Below, in pieces: positions 63,058-64,000 of a stretch of DNA of 64,000 bases. Under the pieces are notes generated by a model that had not been told where the DNA came from, did no database searches, and worked only from the letters and a program-made list of their open reading frames with translations. Numbering within the stretch: the stretch's first letter is position 1; every line of letters begins with the position of its first letter. The stretch covers positions 124,001 through 188,000 of the forward strand of contig CABQAZ010000001.1 of NCBI GenBank assembly GCA_902462295.1, in the 5' to 3' direction. The position numbers and the translations under genes are program-made. Origin of the DNA: an uncultured Clostridium sp. (GTDB lineage: Bacteria; Bacillota; Clostridia; TANB77; CAG-508).

Positions 63058-64000
63058 ATGGAAAAATACCTAAATGAAGCAATTATAGGAAATAAGAATA
63101 TGTTAGTAACATTTTCAGAAAAAGGAGAAATGTTAAGATTATCTTATCCAAACAAAGATAATAGACAATATTTAAAATACTTTCATACTGGAGTGAAAAT
63201 AAATGATTCAGAACTAATATATATGCATGATGATATTAATAATACATATTTACAATATTATGACACAGATACAAATATATTAAATACAGAAGTAACTAAT
63301 ACATATTTTAATTTGAAAATATTGCAGACAGATTTTGTTACAATAAAAGAAGATGTACTTATAAAGAAATATTCATTTATAAATGAAAGTAATATAGAAT
63401 TAAATGTGAATTTTTTAATACATTCAGAATTACTATCAGACCAAAATAATTTTATAAGTGGAATGAAAATAGATACAGGAATGGTACAATATGCACATGA
63501 TTTTTCAGTTGCAACATTTTCTAAATCTAATAAATTACTTAGCTGTCAGATTAATGATAGTCAAAGAACAATACAATCTGGAACTATTGGTGGAAAAGAT
63601 TATATAGGAATGTCTAAAGACTCTAGTATAAGTTATGATATAGGAATAATAAAACCAAAAGAAAAAAAAGAAATTGAAATATGTATTTGTATAGATGAAA
63701 GTAAAAAGCCAATGAAGATGTTTGTAGATGAAATAGAAAGAATCAAAAAAATTGATTTAAATAAAGAATATACAAATGTAAAATCATATTGGAGAAAATA
63801 TGTAAAGACACACAATGGATTAGAATTAAAAACACCAGCAAATAGTTATGAAGAAAAAATTCAAAATATATATGTAAGAACTATCCTATTATTTCCATTA
63901 TTAACAAATCAAGCAACAGGAGGTATAATTGCAGCTCCGGAAGTTGATGAAGAATTAACACAATGTGGGCGATATGCATATTGTTGGCCTAGAGATGCTG
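63058..64000 (+). CDS. GH15 glucoamylase-like protein, 3' end outside window
   Basis: The frame is open from ATG 63058 (AAAGAAAGGAAAA upstream) to the window end, 314 codons. The N-terminal beta-sandwich super-domain (MEKYLNEAIIGNKNMLVTFSEKG, YPNKDNRQY) is followed by the start of the (alpha/alpha)6 barrel: GGIIAAPEVDEELTQCGRYAYCWPRDA, the substrate-binding stretch of bacterial GH15 enzymes. It hydrolyses alpha-glucans or related oligosaccharides; the catalytic glutamates lie beyond the window. Confidence 0.9.
   Translation, partial: MEKYLNEAIIGNKNMLVTFSEKGEMLRLSYPNKDNRQYLKYFHTGVKINDSELIYMHDDINNTYLQYYDTDTNILNTEVTNTYFNLKILQTDFVTIKEDVLIKKYSFINESNIELNVNFLIHSELLSDQNNFISGMKIDTGMVQYAHDFSVATFSKSNKLLSCQINDSQRTIQSGTIGGKDYIGMSKDSSISYDIGIIKPKEKKEIEICICIDESKKPMKMFVDEIERIKKIDLNKEYTNVKSYWRKYVKTHNGLELKTPANSYEEKIQNIYVRTILLFPLLTNQATGGIIAAPEVDEELTQCGRYAYCWPRDA

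Overview
The window is low-GC, strongly adenine-rich DNA, almost all coding on the + strand. It looks like the leading strand of a Clostridia-type Firmicute chromosome. Supporting signs are purine-rich ribosome sites (AGGAGG, AAAGGA), frequent TTG/GTG starts, SepF and DivIVA division genes, the era-yqzL-recO order, a CdaA-type c-di-AMP synthase, an FtsK/SpoIIIE translocase and consensus vegetative promoters. Only the HtrA protease, an elongator tRNA-Met and a 37-residue Cys-rich peptide gene lie on the minus strand. I cannot name a species.

Layout. (1) 1-1.7 kb: tail of a large serine recombinase, the only clear mobile-element gene. (2) 1.7-9.9 kb: housekeeping and envelope genes (RsiV-like membrane protein, HtrA, pilin-like protein, rnhB, pyrimidine-nucleoside phosphorylase, cdaA, truA) and a tRNA-Met. 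(3) 10.3-14.5 kb: an unrecognised 765-residue protein, then era, yqzL and recO. (4) 14.6-43.5 kb: a large surface-glycan locus. It encodes an ABC exporter (Wzm/Wzt with a carbohydrate-binding tail), a methyltransferase plus kinase-like plus coiled-coil protein resembling the WbdD chain terminator, many glycosyltransferases, a GtrA/DUF2304/DUF2142 decoration set, a Wzx flippase, a glycyl radical enzyme with its radical-SAM activase, UDP-galactopyranose mutase, and two secreted wall-active enzymes (GH25 muramidase and M14 carboxypeptidase) that share the same repeat domain. (5) 43.6-49.9 kb: galE, an LTA-synthase-like phosphotransferase, a membrane GT2, mreB and a von Willebrand A surface protein. 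(6) 50.3-64 kb: mutL, miaA, an HlyD-like protein, sepF, divIVA, rsmD, ftsK, a beta-CASP hydrolase and the start of a GH15 glucoamylase-like gene.

How it fits together. GalE and Glf would supply UDP-galactofuranose. The cytoplasmic glycosyltransferases would build one or more polymers. Wzm/Wzt and Wzx offer two export routes, and the WbdD-like protein may cap chains for the Wzt tail to recognise. The GtrA module would decorate the product outside the cell. The two repeat-bearing hydrolases end the same run of genes and may be targeted to this glycan or to the wall.

The two most interesting items are these. First, a 185-bp element occurs twice, in opposite orientation, in the two largest gene-poor gaps (10030-10214 and 50073-50257). 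The copies are about 89% identical and fold as a nested hairpin in which stem substitutions largely keep pairing, as expected of an undescribed structured RNA or palindromic mobile element. Second, a glycyl radical enzyme and activase pair sits inside the polysaccharide locus, between a flippase gene and glf, with no obvious metabolic partner.
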